Shown here in pieces: positions 35,068-42,823 of a stretch of DNA of 64,000 bases. The notes beneath the pieces were generated by a model. It worked only from the letters and a program-made list of their open reading frames with translations. It was not told the origin of the DNA and ran no database searches. The stretch comes from JAEVLT01 sp044598425 (GTDB lineage Bacteria; Bacillota; Bacilli; Bacillales; Cytobacillaceae). A program made the translations under genes and the position numbers. How positions within the stretch are numbered: the first letter of the stretch is position 1; every line of letters begins with the position of its first letter. The DNA is taken from positions 1,426,001 to 1,490,000 of the forward strand of contig CP172536.1 in the NCBI GenBank assembly GCA_044598425.1, given 5' to 3'.

Positions 35068-35154
35068 ATCTAAAATATCCAATTTATCTAAAATAAATAT
35101 TGCGTTCATCTAAAAAATCAGTTATTATTTAATTGTAAGATATTTTAGATAAAT
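35068..35154. promoter_or_regulatory. Iterated operator-like repeats before the 35174 gene
   Basis: A perfect 14-bp inverted repeat ATTTATCTAAAATA (35082-35095) / TATTTTAGATAAAT (35141-35154) is accompanied by two further ATCTAAAA copies (near 35069 and 35109). The right arm ends 19 bases before the start codon, so a bound protein would control this gene. Confidence 0.55.
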
Positions 35155-35173
35155 GAAAATGGAGGTTGTTAGC

Positions 35174-35797
35174 ATGAGTGATAATTATGAAGGTATCATT
35201 TTGGAACTATTTTCGAGGGTAAAATCCTTAGAGGAAAAAGTCATGGTATTAGAAAACCAAATAAATAATAATGCTAGTGATGAAGAAGAAAACGAACTGG
35301 ATAGTTCAGGTGTTCCGAGTGATCAAGAAAATGATAACCTCGATAAAATTACTCGTTCTGTTGCTAGACAATATGTTATTAACCGTCTAAATGAAACAAA
35401 TAAAGGCATAACCGCCTTAAAAGGTAATAAAGCTAAGGGTTCAGGAATCGTCATTCAGTCGAATAGCAATCCTAATAAGGAACTAAAAGCAAAGTTTTAT
35501 TACAGCAAAAGCCATTTAGATTTTGTTTCATCATGGCATACAGTGGGCTATCAGGATATTTTAAATGATGACATTGACCTCCGTATTTTCACTGTATCTT
35601 ACAACCAAGAGTTTTACACATTCTTTTTTACCACTAACGAGTTAAAAGATTTTATCAAGGGAAAACGCAGCGATAACGCAGACTTATATCATTTTTATTT
35701 CCAATACAAAGATGGAAAGTATATAGAAAATAGAGATCAGGAATATAACGTTACTAAATACTTTGACAGGTGGACGCTTGTTTCGGAACTGTTAAAA
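35174..35797 (+). CDS. Unrecognised element protein with N-terminal coiled coil
   Basis: A 208-residue protein of unknown function. Residues 5-35 form a short heptad helix (LFSRVKSLEEKVMVLENQI). An acidic, disordered linker (about 38-62) follows. A globular domain covers residues 65-208 with ITRSVARQYVINRLNETNKG and a later beta-rich part (FYYSKSHLDFVSSWHTVGY). I do not recognise the domain; it might bind nucleic acid. The start at 35174 follows GGAGG. Iterated ATCTAAAA repeats upstream suggest tight control, and a strong terminator separates it from the RT unit. Confidence 0.75.
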
Positions 35798-35808
35798 TAA
35801 TTTTTATA

Positions 35809-35848
35809 GAGGCATTTAAGGGAATAGTCCCTTGAATGTCTCTTTTTT
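35809..35848 (+). terminator. Strong terminator before the RNA-SLATT-RT unit
   Basis: GAGGCATTTAAGGGA and TCCCTTGAATGTCTC form a 15-bp stem with two G-T pairs around ATAG, then TTTTTT. It isolates the following unit from upstream transcription. Confidence 0.9.
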
Positions 35849-35945
35849 GTTCTAATGTATAGTCTGTAATTTATAAATAACAATATTTCCATTTAACACC
35901 TTGTATAATATTGTCAAACCTTGTGTGTTGTGAGATATTAAATTA

Positions 35946-36056
35946 GAGTAAGGTTCCAACTAATGACCTCACGAGGTGTTCTAATCAATGGTACATATTT
36001 TGTATCTACAGTGATTCCTACGGGAATATTCCATCCAAACCATCGGAACCTTACTC
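35946..36056 (+). ncRNA. Predicted structured RNA associated with the SLATT-RT operon
   Basis: GAGTAAGGTTCC (35946-35957) and GGAACCTTACTC (36045-36056) form a perfect 12-bp closing stem. Inside are three hairpins: ACCT-CACG-AGGT (35966-35977), GGTACA-TATTT-TGTATC (35990-36006) and ATTCC-TACG-GGAAT (36014-36027). The result is a roughly 111-base multibranched RNA ending 23 bases before the SLATT start codon. Possible promoter elements are TTGTCA at 35911 with TATTAA at 35936, or TATAAT at 35904. RT-based defence systems often carry an adjacent RNA that serves as template or scaffold. The structure is read from sequence; the role is inferred. Confidence 0.6.
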
Positions 36057-36079
36057 ACCGAATAAAAGAGGTGAATATA

Positions 36080-36943
36080 TTGGTACAATCGACTGAAACT
36101 AGAAAACAAGAAACTCAATCAAATGGTATTGAAATAGAAGGACATGGACATTCAGATAGGATTAAAGATGAATTTGAAAAGACTAATACAGAAGAAAATA
36201 GCACTGAATACAGTGATAAGACACTTTTTAGTGATATCAAAGAATTATTTACTAAGATGAAAGAGTCAGAAAAGCAAGATAGTATAATTTTAAATGAAAT
36301 TAAAAACTTATTAGCGGGGTTATATACTACTGAAAAGTCAGATAAGGAAAGTAATCTAATTAACGAAATTACACACTTTAAAGATAACAAAGTATGGGTT
36401 ACCAAAAAAACTAGGATGGAATCTGAAGCAAGAATGAATAGTAACAATGTTTTTTCTTTATTTGTCGTTAATTTTTACACTTTAATTGTTTTAGCCTTAT
36501 CAATATTAGGTCTTGTTATTGCTGACAAAGATATGGTAGACAAGATTACTGTTCTAACTTTGATTTCCTCTGTAGCTTTATTTGGAATATCCCTGTTTGT
36601 GTCCTTATTCGGATATAAAGAAAAGGCAATAGCTTATAAACAATGTTATTTAGATTTGACAAGAATTGAAAGTCAATGTCAGGATCTCCTTCTTGAGGAT
36701 TTAGATTATCAGAAAAGATTTTATAAGTTTAATGAAATTAAAAAAGAGTACAACCATATATTAGATAAAACTGATAATCATAGTTTTATAGATCGGCTGG
36801 TTTACCTAAAAAACAATAAGAAGTTAAATACTCTAGAAGATCAAATTTCCTATAAAAAATATAAAATCACAAATTGGACTTTAAAGATATCGATTTTTAT
36901 AATCCCGTTTATTGCACTTGTTTTATTATTTGTTTGGAAGTGA
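36080..36943 (+). CDS. SLATT-domain membrane protein (probable effector, SLATT_5-like)
   Basis: A 287-residue protein. The N-terminal 90 residues are charged and helical. VWVTKKTRMESEARMNSNN then leads into two adjacent membrane helices (about 125-148 and 156-178), a long cytoplasmic helical region, and a last membrane helix (266-286). This layout and the conserved (W)(V/T)xKTRxESEAR segment fit SLATT_5. SLATT proteins are proposed pore-forming effectors of conflict systems, and some are known to pair with reverse transcriptases. TTG 36080 is preferred: AGAGGTGA precedes it, whereas the longer frame from 35963 reads through the predicted RNA. RT starts seven bases after its stop. Confidence 0.82.
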   Translation: MVQSTETRKQETQSNGIEIEGHGHSDRIKDEFEKTNTEENSTEYSDKTLFSDIKELFTKMKESEKQDSIILNEIKNLLAGLYTTEKSDKESNLINEITHFKDNKVWVTKKTRMESEARMNSNNVFSLFVVNFYTLIVLALSILGLVIADKDMVDKITVLTLISSVALFGISLFVSLFGYKEKAIAYKQCYLDLTRIESQCQDLLLEDLDYQKRFYKFNEIKKEYNHILDKTDNHSFIDRLVYLKNNKKLNTLEDQISYKKYKITNWTLKISIFIIPFIALVLLFVWK

Positions 36944-36950
36944 TTTAAAA

Positions 36951-38333
36951 ATGTCGTTACCTGCTTATTTATATTTTAAGCATATGTATAAAATAGAAAA
37001 CTTAAAAGACCTATATGATAAAACAATTCATCATAACACTGCTTCGGGAATAGATAGAATGGTTAAGAAAGTGTTTGATAAAAATATAGATACTCATTTA
37101 AGTACAATTAACAGAAAGGTTTTTAATGGTACATACAAATATACAGCATATAAAGAAAAGTTGTTTTTAAAAACTAAAAATAGTTTTCCTCGAGTTATAT
37201 CAATTCCAACTATTAGAGACAAAATAGTTCATAAAGGATTGCATAAAATAATTCAAGAATCATTTTCAATAGATCAACCATTAGTGCAATCAGTAATTGG
37301 TGATATGAAGAGTGAATTAAATAATTTTGATTCCTTTATCAAAATAGATATAAAAAACTTTTATGATAATATAAACCATAATATTTTGGATAAGAAGTTA
37401 TCTAAAAAAATTAGAACCCCTCTTGTTAAAGATTTGATTTTAAATGCTATTAGAACGCCGACAGTTTCCAAAAACCATTTAAAAGAAGATAGCTTATATT
37501 CTAACATTTTAGGTGTACCGCAAGGATTGTCTATTTCAAATATCTTAGCTGAAGTATATTTTCTAGATATGGACAAAAAATACAAGTCAAGAAGGAAATT
37601 CCGTTATTATAGGTATGTTGATGACATACTAATTTTATGCCAAGAAAAAGATATAGCTAAAATTAAGAGTGATATTTTTAAGGATATAGAAGAAGAACAT
37701 AAATTAAAAGTTAATAAAGATAAGTGTAGTCAAGGAAGAATAGATAAGATTGGTTATGATTTTTTAGGATATAGAATTGAAAAATTGAAGTCAACAGGAG
37801 ATATAGGCTTAACTATAAAAAAATCTACAAAATTAAAGTTTGAAAAATCAATTGTAGATATGTTTACACGGTATCGTCATTCAAAAACAATTTCACCTAG
37901 TGAATTTATTTTTTATTTAAATAATAAAATAACTGGTTCCATTAGTAATAAAGTAAATGGAATTTCCGAAAAAGAAAAGAAGTATGGATGGGTATTTTTC
38001 TACTCCCAAATTGACGATAAAAATGTTTTCCTTCACTTCGATTGGTTTGTAAAAAAACTAATTGATGACTTTAAACTTAATGGGAATTTTAAGGGCTTAA
38101 TAGTCAAGAGTTTTTTAAAAACATATTATGAAATCATTTATAATAGGTCAAAAACAAAATATATTCACAGACCTGATGATCTTACAATTGAAGACAAAAA
38201 GTTTTTATTGATTGATACATTTAATGTTAAAGAGAGATTTCTTAAAACGGAAGAACAAATTGAGAGATTTTATTATGCTAAGGTATATAAACCAATAAAG
38301 TTGTTAGAACAGGATGTCCAGGATATTTCTTAA
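36951..38333 (+). CDS. Reverse transcriptase of the UG/Abi-like (defence) type
   Basis: A 460-residue RT. Motifs: SGIDRM (RT0/1 region), RVISIPTIRDKIVHKGL (motif 2), IKIDIKNFYDNINH with Asp133 (motif A), GVPQGLSISNILAEVYF (motif B, 188-204), YRYVDDILIL with Asp224/Asp225 (motif C), LKVNKDKC and YDFLGYRI. All catalytic residues are intact. Residues 280-460 are a helical extension with no recognisable intron-maturase, endonuclease or primase domain. Retron signatures (VTG) are not seen. The start ATG follows GGAAGTGA and lies seven bases after the SLATT gene. Likely acts with the upstream RNA. Confidence 0.92.
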   Translation: MSLPAYLYFKHMYKIENLKDLYDKTIHHNTASGIDRMVKKVFDKNIDTHLSTINRKVFNGTYKYTAYKEKLFLKTKNSFPRVISIPTIRDKIVHKGLHKIIQESFSIDQPLVQSVIGDMKSELNNFDSFIKIDIKNFYDNINHNILDKKLSKKIRTPLVKDLILNAIRTPTVSKNHLKEDSLYSNILGVPQGLSISNILAEVYFLDMDKKYKSRRKFRYYRYVDDILILCQEKDIAKIKSDIFKDIEEEHKLKVNKDKCSQGRIDKIGYDFLGYRIEKLKSTGDIGLTIKKSTKLKFEKSIVDMFTRYRHSKTISPSEFIFYLNNKITGSISNKVNGISEKEKKYGWVFFYSQIDDKNVFLHFDWFVKKLIDDFKLNGNFKGLIVKSFLKTYYEIIYNRSKTKYIHRPDDLTIEDKKFLLIDTFNVKERFLKTEEQIERFYYAKVYKPIKLLEQDVQDIS

Positions 38334-38371
38334 AAAATTCTGTACCCTTCAATAACAACCACTTATTCAAA

Positions 38372-38402
38372 GTCGTTTCCCAACAAGGGAGACGCTTTTA
38401 TT
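38372..38402 (+). terminator. Terminator of the SLATT-RT operon
   Basis: GTCGTTTCCC and GGGAGACGC pair around AACAA (one G-T) and end in TTTTATTGTTTT. Confidence 0.75.
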
Positions 38403-38951
38403 GTTTTATCCAATTTCTTCACATTTTATTGACCGATACCAGCATCACATTTACAAGTGTGCTTTAACCAAAACTATCAATCCATAGTGCAACCTAAATA
38501 ATAGGGCTGTCTACTAAGGGCTAACACATAGCCTAAATACCAGCACTCACCACAGCCCACAGGACAGCTACATAGCCACGCTATACACTAGGGAATAGGA
38601 AGGAAGGACAAGGGATAACAGCACCACACGAGGTCACAGGACAAGGAACAGGAATGACAGGACAAGGCAAGGACAATAGACAGTGATCGAATGAAAGAAC
38701 AAACAAAGGAAAAGAAACAAAAAAGAAAAGAAAGAACATTGATGATAGATCAGGACAGCTAGAAACATAAGTAACACTATCAGATCAACAGTAATTGGGG
38801 GAGGGGGTACCATAGGGGGGGCTGGTGGGTGTATTGGGTCTGGTCTGGTGTGTGGAAAATTTATACGATGGTTTCCAAACTTTTTTGTACTACAAAATAG
38901 AATTCAAAAAGGTCTCTTTCACAGAAAAAGACCCAGTGAAGTGCGGTTTTA
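38403..38951. other. Non-coding stretch with T-poor purine-rich tract and G-quadruplex motif
   Basis: From about 38581 to 38771 the plus strand is almost free of T and contains repeated ACAGGACAAGG (twice near 38637-38670) and CAGGACAGCT (near 38571 and 38752). Then 38797-38829 has four G-runs (5, 5, 7 and 3 bases; loops of 1, 7 and 5), a strong G-quadruplex motif, followed by further GGG and GG steps to about 38860. No gene fits. Skewed tracts like this can mark replication or transfer origins or be an RNA. A minus-strand terminator for the next gene lies at about 38907-38932. Confidence 0.55.
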
Positions 38952-39158
38952 TTAAATACGACCGTATTCCTTTAGGAACGCACTAACAGCTTCTTTGTTA
39001 TTTTTTATTTCATTTATTTTTACAACTTTTTCAAGAAAATCATTTATAATTGAAAGTAATTCTTCACGTGGTTGTTCTTCCTCTAAAATTTCCAAAGAAT
39101 AAATTATTGAAGAAGAAAATACTTCATCTAACATATGTTCTGGAGATTTAAGTGTCAT
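38952..39158 (-). CDS. Small hypothetical acidic helical protein
   Basis: A 68-residue leftward gene. The protein is rich in Glu and predicted fully helical (ILEEEQPREELLSIINDFLEKVVKINEIKNNKEAVSAFLKEYG). No family is recognised. Preceded by a GGAAAGGTGGTG site just before the ATG and followed by a hairpin with T run, so it looks like a real small gene. The 39159-39435 gap downstream of the next leftward gene shows nothing recognisable. Confidence 0.65.
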   Translation of the reverse strand: MTLKSPEHMLDEVFSSSIIYSLEILEEEQPREELLSIINDFLEKVVKINEIKNNKEAVSAFLKEYGRI

Positions 39159-39435
39159 TTTTTCACCACCTTTCCAATTAAGTAATTCGATACCAAATAA
39201 TTAAAAACCTTTTATTTTCTATGTTTTATCTTTTATCACTGACAGTAGTGTGGATAGAACGAATTTAAACGTTTTAGCCTTTTACTTTTTGGATAAAGGG
39301 CAAATCAATTCATATAAGGGAGGTTTTATAGTGAAGGGGTGGTTAAGGATTTAGCTAAATCAAAAGCAGCGAGTTCCTAAAAAATTTTTTTGCGGTATTT
39401 TTCAAAAGTTTTTCATGCACAAAAAAAGAGGGCTA

Positions 39436-39678
39436 TTAGCTGTACTTAGCCATAGCCATTCTATATTGTTTTTGGTAAGCCTTGTTATATTCACTATATG
39501 CCTCACGTTGGCACTCATAACAGTTTGACCTCTTTCCTAAGAACCCTTGTTTATCCTTTACAAAGCTGTAATGGTTCTTTATAGATTTACATTTAGTACA
39601 TTCTAAGTAGAGTATTCCTTTCTCGTCCTTATAGGCTTTACGTCCTCTAAGACTGGTGGCAAATAGCTTTAATTCCAT
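39436..39678 (-). CDS. Small zinc-ribbon-like protein
   Basis: An 80-residue protein with two Cys pairs, CTKC and CYEC, spaced about 28 residues apart with basic residues around them, as in phage-type zinc-binding proteins often found near HNH nucleases or recombination factors. The C-terminus (YSEYNKAYQKQYRMAMAKY) is helical. Its ATG directly abuts the TAA of the preceding gene, so the two are translationally coupled. Function unknown. Confidence 0.7.
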   Translation of the reverse strand: MELKLFATSLRGRKAYKDEKGILYLECTKCKSIKNHYSFVKDKQGFLGKRSNCYECQREAYSEYNKAYQKQYRMAMAKYS

Positions 39679-40077
39679 TTAGATCAGCCCTTCTTCTATA
39701 AAGTAATCCTTTACTATGTTTGGGTTTACTTGAAGTTCATGGGCTATTTGCTGATAGCTGTAATCTTCCCATACCATACGGTTAAATTCATCAGACTTTA
39801 TTACAGAACCCTTCTTTTTATTTCTGTTATGCTTGACACTTACCTTAGTTAGTCTTTCTCCGTAACGATCTCCATATGGCATACCGCATTCATGACGCTG
39901 GTGTTCCTTACCTACAATATGAATAGGCTTACCAAAGAACTTTAAACTGCACTGTTCACACTTAAAACAAAGGGTAGCATTTTTATTTATATAGCTACTT
40001 AAGGGCTTCACAGTACCGCTATAAACTTCGTTTAATTTGGCTTCAAATTCTGATCTATTCAAAGTATTTTCCCCCAT
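39679..40077 (-). CDS. Zinc-finger/helix-turn-helix protein of the element
   Basis: A 132-residue protein. Residues 37-70 hold a probable zinc site (CFKCEQCSLKFFGKPIHIVGKEHQRHEC); the C-terminus (FNRMVWEDYSYQQIAHELQVNPNIVKDYFIEEGL) looks like a helix-turn-helix. A DNA-binding regulator or recombination accessory is plausible. Coupled to the 39436-39678 gene. The next gene upstream on this strand is the one split by IS21. Confidence 0.7.
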   Translation of the reverse strand: MGENTLNRSEFEAKLNEVYSGTVKPLSSYINKNATLCFKCEQCSLKFFGKPIHIVGKEHQRHECGMPYGDRYGERLTKVSVKHNRNKKKGSVIKSDEFNRMVWEDYSYQQIAHELQVNPNIVKDYFIEEGLI

Positions 40078-40260
40078 GTTATCTATTAAAAATGTAGCTA
40101 GATGGCAATTTTTTAACCCTTAAACGTAAGGCAGTAGTTTTATCCTCGTTGTTGGTACGGCCGAGTGTAAAATTAAGAATATAGCCGGAATAAATTTTTA
40201 GAGTTTCGACAATTTCCGACTGTAATAGATTTATAATCTATTACGGAAGGAGAGGAAAAA

Positions 40261-41517
40261 ATGAACTTTGAAAAAAAGGAAGAGGTTTTCTGGATGATTC
40301 AAAATTTACACAAGAAAGGTTGGAGTATTTCGGCTATAGCGGAAGAATGCCAAATTAGTTGGCCGACGGCCAAAAAGTACACTGAACAGCTGCCAAAAAA
40401 ACAAACAAGGCCAAATAGGCCAAGTAAATTAGATCCCCACATAGACTATCTCAAGCAGCGCATTGCGGAAGGGACAACGAATTGCGAGGTACTTTTCGAT
40501 GAATTATTAGAAAGGGGTTATACGGGGAAAAAGACGATTCTAAAAGACTTTGTCCAACCTTATAGAAGTGCTCCAAGAAAGCAGGCAATTCCAAGGTATG
40601 AAACCCAACCTGGCGAACAGGCTCAAGTGGATTGGATGGATTGCGGTCTTCGAGAAATGGATGGGCGTAGAAAGCGAACCTATGGCTTCATTATGACAAT
40701 GGGTTACTCTCGTAAACGATTCCTTTGCTTTACGAACGACATGAAAATGGATACCTTCCTACGGTGTATGATTAGAGCATTTGAGTATTTTGGCGGAATT
40801 CCAAAAAAAGTTCTTTTCGACAACATGAAAACGGTGGTTCAGCAGAGGCTTAAAAAGGAAATCATTCTAACGGAAGTGTTTAAGGACTTTGCTTATTATT
40901 ATGGGTTTCAAGTAGATCTTTGCCAGCCAGGAAAGCCACGTACCAAAGGAAAAGTTGAAAACTCTGTAAAGTATGTTCGCCGTAACTTCCTGCAGCGTAA
41001 ACACGAACCGTTTTTAGAAGCATGGAATCATGATGCCCTGGTGTGGCTGGCGAACGTGGCCAACGCTAAACCCAATCAAACTACAGGCGTTGCACCCGAT
41101 GTGCGATTTAAGGATGAACAAGCAGAATTATTACCGTTAGGTATGATTCAACCATATGTCGTCACAAAATTGGAAAAACGCACAGTAAACAATGGATACA
41201 TTTCCGTCAATTCCAAAAAATATTCTGTCCCGAGTCATTCGTCACTGAAAGAGGTACGCATTCGTTGGATAGACAAGAATTATTTTGAAGTCTGGGATCA
41301 CGAGAAAAAAATCACAGAATATGAAGTTAATCAAGATCCGGGAAAGAAGGTTATTTACAGGCCTGAACATCTACCTAAAACAAAAGGAACTCCTGAAAAA
41401 GGGGATATGGGTTTGGCGACCTCCCCTCACGTTCAGAAAGCTCCAGAAGTAGAAGTTCGCTCCCTTGAATACTATGAAAATATCCACGAGGAGGAACTAG
41501 AACCATGCAAGCTTTAG
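40261..41517 (+). CDS. istA: IS21 transposase IstA
   Basis: A 418-residue transposase. An N-terminal helix-turn-helix (WSISAIAEECQISWPTAKKY, residues 22-41) is followed by the retroviral-integrase-like core with Asp in AQVDWMD, Asp in VLFDNMK and Glu in GKVENSVKYVR. A C-terminal beta-barrel region (YISVNSKKYSVP) follows. AAGGAGAGG precedes the ATG. It overlaps istB by 13 bases. Confidence 0.95.
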   Translation: MNFEKKEEVFWMIQNLHKKGWSISAIAEECQISWPTAKKYTEQLPKKQTRPNRPSKLDPHIDYLKQRIAEGTTNCEVLFDELLERGYTGKKTILKDFVQPYRSAPRKQAIPRYETQPGEQAQVDWMDCGLREMDGRRKRTYGFIMTMGYSRKRFLCFTNDMKMDTFLRCMIRAFEYFGGIPKKVLFDNMKTVVQQRLKKEIILTEVFKDFAYYYGFQVDLCQPGKPRTKGKVENSVKYVRRNFLQRKHEPFLEAWNHDALVWLANVANAKPNQTTGVAPDVRFKDEQAELLPLGMIQPYVVTKLEKRTVNNGYISVNSKKYSVPSHSSLKEVRIRWIDKNYFEVWDHEKKITEYEVNQDPGKKVIYRPEHLPKTKGTPEKGDMGLATSPHVQKAPEVEVRSLEYYENIHEEELEPCKL

Positions 41518-42287
41518 AGGACCTGCATAAGCGCTGTCTACAGCTCGGATGGAGGTCAGTGGCTCAGGACCTTGACTCCATCTTGGAACAAGCCTCTAAC
41601 GAAAGTATAACATATGCGGAATTCTTAAGCACTATTTTACAGCACGAAGAAAATTTCAGAAGAGAGGCTTCATGGAGCAGAAGAGTAAAAAATGCGCGTT
41701 TTCCATTTGTGAAAACATTAACTGAGTTTGACTTTATCGTCCAACCCAGTGTGAATAAAAAGCGTATTCAGGATCTAATTTCACGCTCCTTTTACCGGGA
41801 CGGGCATAATATCCTACTATTGGAGCCGCCTGGTGTGGGCAAAACACATCTGGCCATCTCAATTGCCTTAGAAGTCATTGACCAAGGACAAACAGCTTTA
41901 TTTATTCGATCCGATGACTTTATCGAAGCAGCCAAAGAGGCAGCCGAACGAAATCAAATTAAAAAGTTTCTAAGACAATATTCAAGGCCAACCGTCCTCA
42001 TCATGGACGAAATTGGTTACGCCCCTTTTGATTCAACAAGTGCACAAATATTCTTTCAAGTGGTTTCTAAGCGATATGAAGAAGGATCCCTGATCATCAC
42101 TTCGAACAAATCATACAGTGAATGGGGAGATATGCTTGGAAGTTCGGTCCTGGCAACTGCCATTTTGGACAGGCTCTTACACCATAGCTCAGTGTTTAAT
42201 ATTCGAGGTGACTCATATCGGCTAAAAGAGAAGGTTCGCGCCGGCATTATCCCAACAAAGGATGGATTGGAGGCAGCTCATGAATAA
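41505..42287 (+). CDS. istB: IS21 helper ATPase IstB
   Basis: A 260-residue AAA+ ATPase of the DnaC-like IstB family. It selects target DNA and stimulates IstA. Walker A is LEPPGVGKTH (Glu replaces the usual Gly at the first position, LxG to LEP), Walker B VLIMDEIGY, sensor FIRSDDF region and ITSNKSYSEWG. ATG within the end of istA, with GAGGAAC upstream. Confidence 0.95.
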   Translation: MQALEDLHKRCLQLGWRSVAQDLDSILEQASNESITYAEFLSTILQHEENFRREASWSRRVKNARFPFVKTLTEFDFIVQPSVNKKRIQDLISRSFYRDGHNILLLEPPGVGKTHLAISIALEVIDQGQTALFIRSDDFIEAAKEAAERNQIKKFLRQYSRPTVLIMDEIGYAPFDSTSAQIFFQVVSKRYEEGSLIITSNKSYSEWGDMLGSSVLATAILDRLLHHSSVFNIRGDSYRLKEKVRAGIIPTKDGLEAAHE

Positions 42288-42498
42288 AAACAGGATGCGT
42301 TATGATAATGAGCAGGAGCAGTGGTACGTTGATATAATGGGTAGGAAACACGCCCTCCATTGCAGAGAAAGCTTTGAGCTATACATAGGGAAAAAGCCAA
42401 TCCCCTGTAGATTAGAATTAGCTAAAAATTGGTTTGTCATTATGGACGATGTACGATTCGATTTAAGAGAAGGAGATCAATACACGGTCAGAATTTAA
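42280..42498 (+). CDS. Third ORF of IS21 element (DUF5348-like small protein)
   Basis: A 72-residue protein whose ATG overlaps the istB stop (ATGAATAA), so it is translationally coupled. Sequence MRYDNEQEQWYVDIMGRKHALHCRE... with CRLELAKNWFVIMDDVRFDLR resembles the DUF5348 family, small beta-rich proteins. Finding it inside the terminal repeats means it travels with this IS21 lineage. Role in transposition unknown. Confidence 0.7.
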   Translation: MNKNRMRYDNEQEQWYVDIMGRKHALHCRESFELYIGKKPIPCRLELAKNWFVIMDDVRFDLREGDQYTVRI

Positions 42499-42531
42499 CT
42501 GTCAAACTAGGCCCGACCGGCAACCGGCGAA

Positions 42532-42575
42532 ATTTTGATTTAGGAGGGGGGCTAGCCCCCCTCCTAAATCAAAAT
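42532..42575. terminator. Perfect 44-bp palindrome at the IS21 right end
   Basis: Two 22-base arms meet at CTAG: the left arm contains GATTTAGGAGGGGGG, the right its exact complement, with A/T-rich outer parts. As RNA it forms a very stable hairpin with a T/A flank on both strands, so it can act as a bidirectional terminator that insulates the IS genes. Confidence 0.7.
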
Positions 42576-42823
42576 CCCGGCTCCACTCTAAAAAAATAAA
42601 CCGGCTAAAAAATAAATTTTTACACCGGCCTTGACATTGTCTTTTTCTTCATGAAAAACTGACGCTATATAGTCATTTTTAAACCTTTTAATATGCTTAG
42701 GAACGCTTGTGTATATATCCCATAGATTAGCAGCTGGTTCAAAAACAACAACCGTTTCTTGTTCTTCTTTTTCGTAATAAGCCATTTTCCATATCTCCTT
42801 TAGATAAAGAAAAAAGATCACTG

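Larger units (their letters stand above)
40163..42625 (+). mobile_element. IS21-family element within the tRNA-Sec element (about 2.46 kb)
   Basis: Contains istA, istB and a third small gene. Terminal inverted repeats are visible: GTGTAAAA...TAGCCGG...TTTTTAGAG at the left (40165-40204) and the same pattern inverted at the right end (42586-42625). A 5-bp direct repeat CGGCC flanks it (40158-40162 and 42626-42630). The left end may include two extra bases before GTGT. It interrupts a small gene of the host element. Confidence 0.88.
40120..42785 (-). pseudogene. Small element gene split by IS21
   Basis: The 5' part (ATG 42785, after AAAGGAGATATGG) encodes MAYYEKEEQETVVVFEPAAN and continues to ...EEKDNVKA at 42626. 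The IS lies between 40163 and 42625. Removing it with one copy of CGGCC restores the frame, giving ...NVKAVPTTRIKLLPYV and a stop at 40120-40122: a protein of about 66 residues. With the IS present it ends in IS-derived VKIYFLAGLFF. Function unknown; it belongs to the leftward gene series of the element. Confidence 0.8.

Noticed and set aside
35963..36079. N-terminal extension of the SLATT protein from ATG 35963
   Set aside because: The 39 codons overlie the predicted multibranched RNA, lack a good ribosome site and differ in composition from the rest. TTG 36080 with AGAGGTGA is better.
36951..38333. RT as a group II intron maturase or a retron RT
   Set aside because: No intron-maturase X domain, no HNH endonuclease and no group II domain V/VI sequence is evident, and the retron VTG motif is absent. 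Context with SLATT favours the UG/Abi class.
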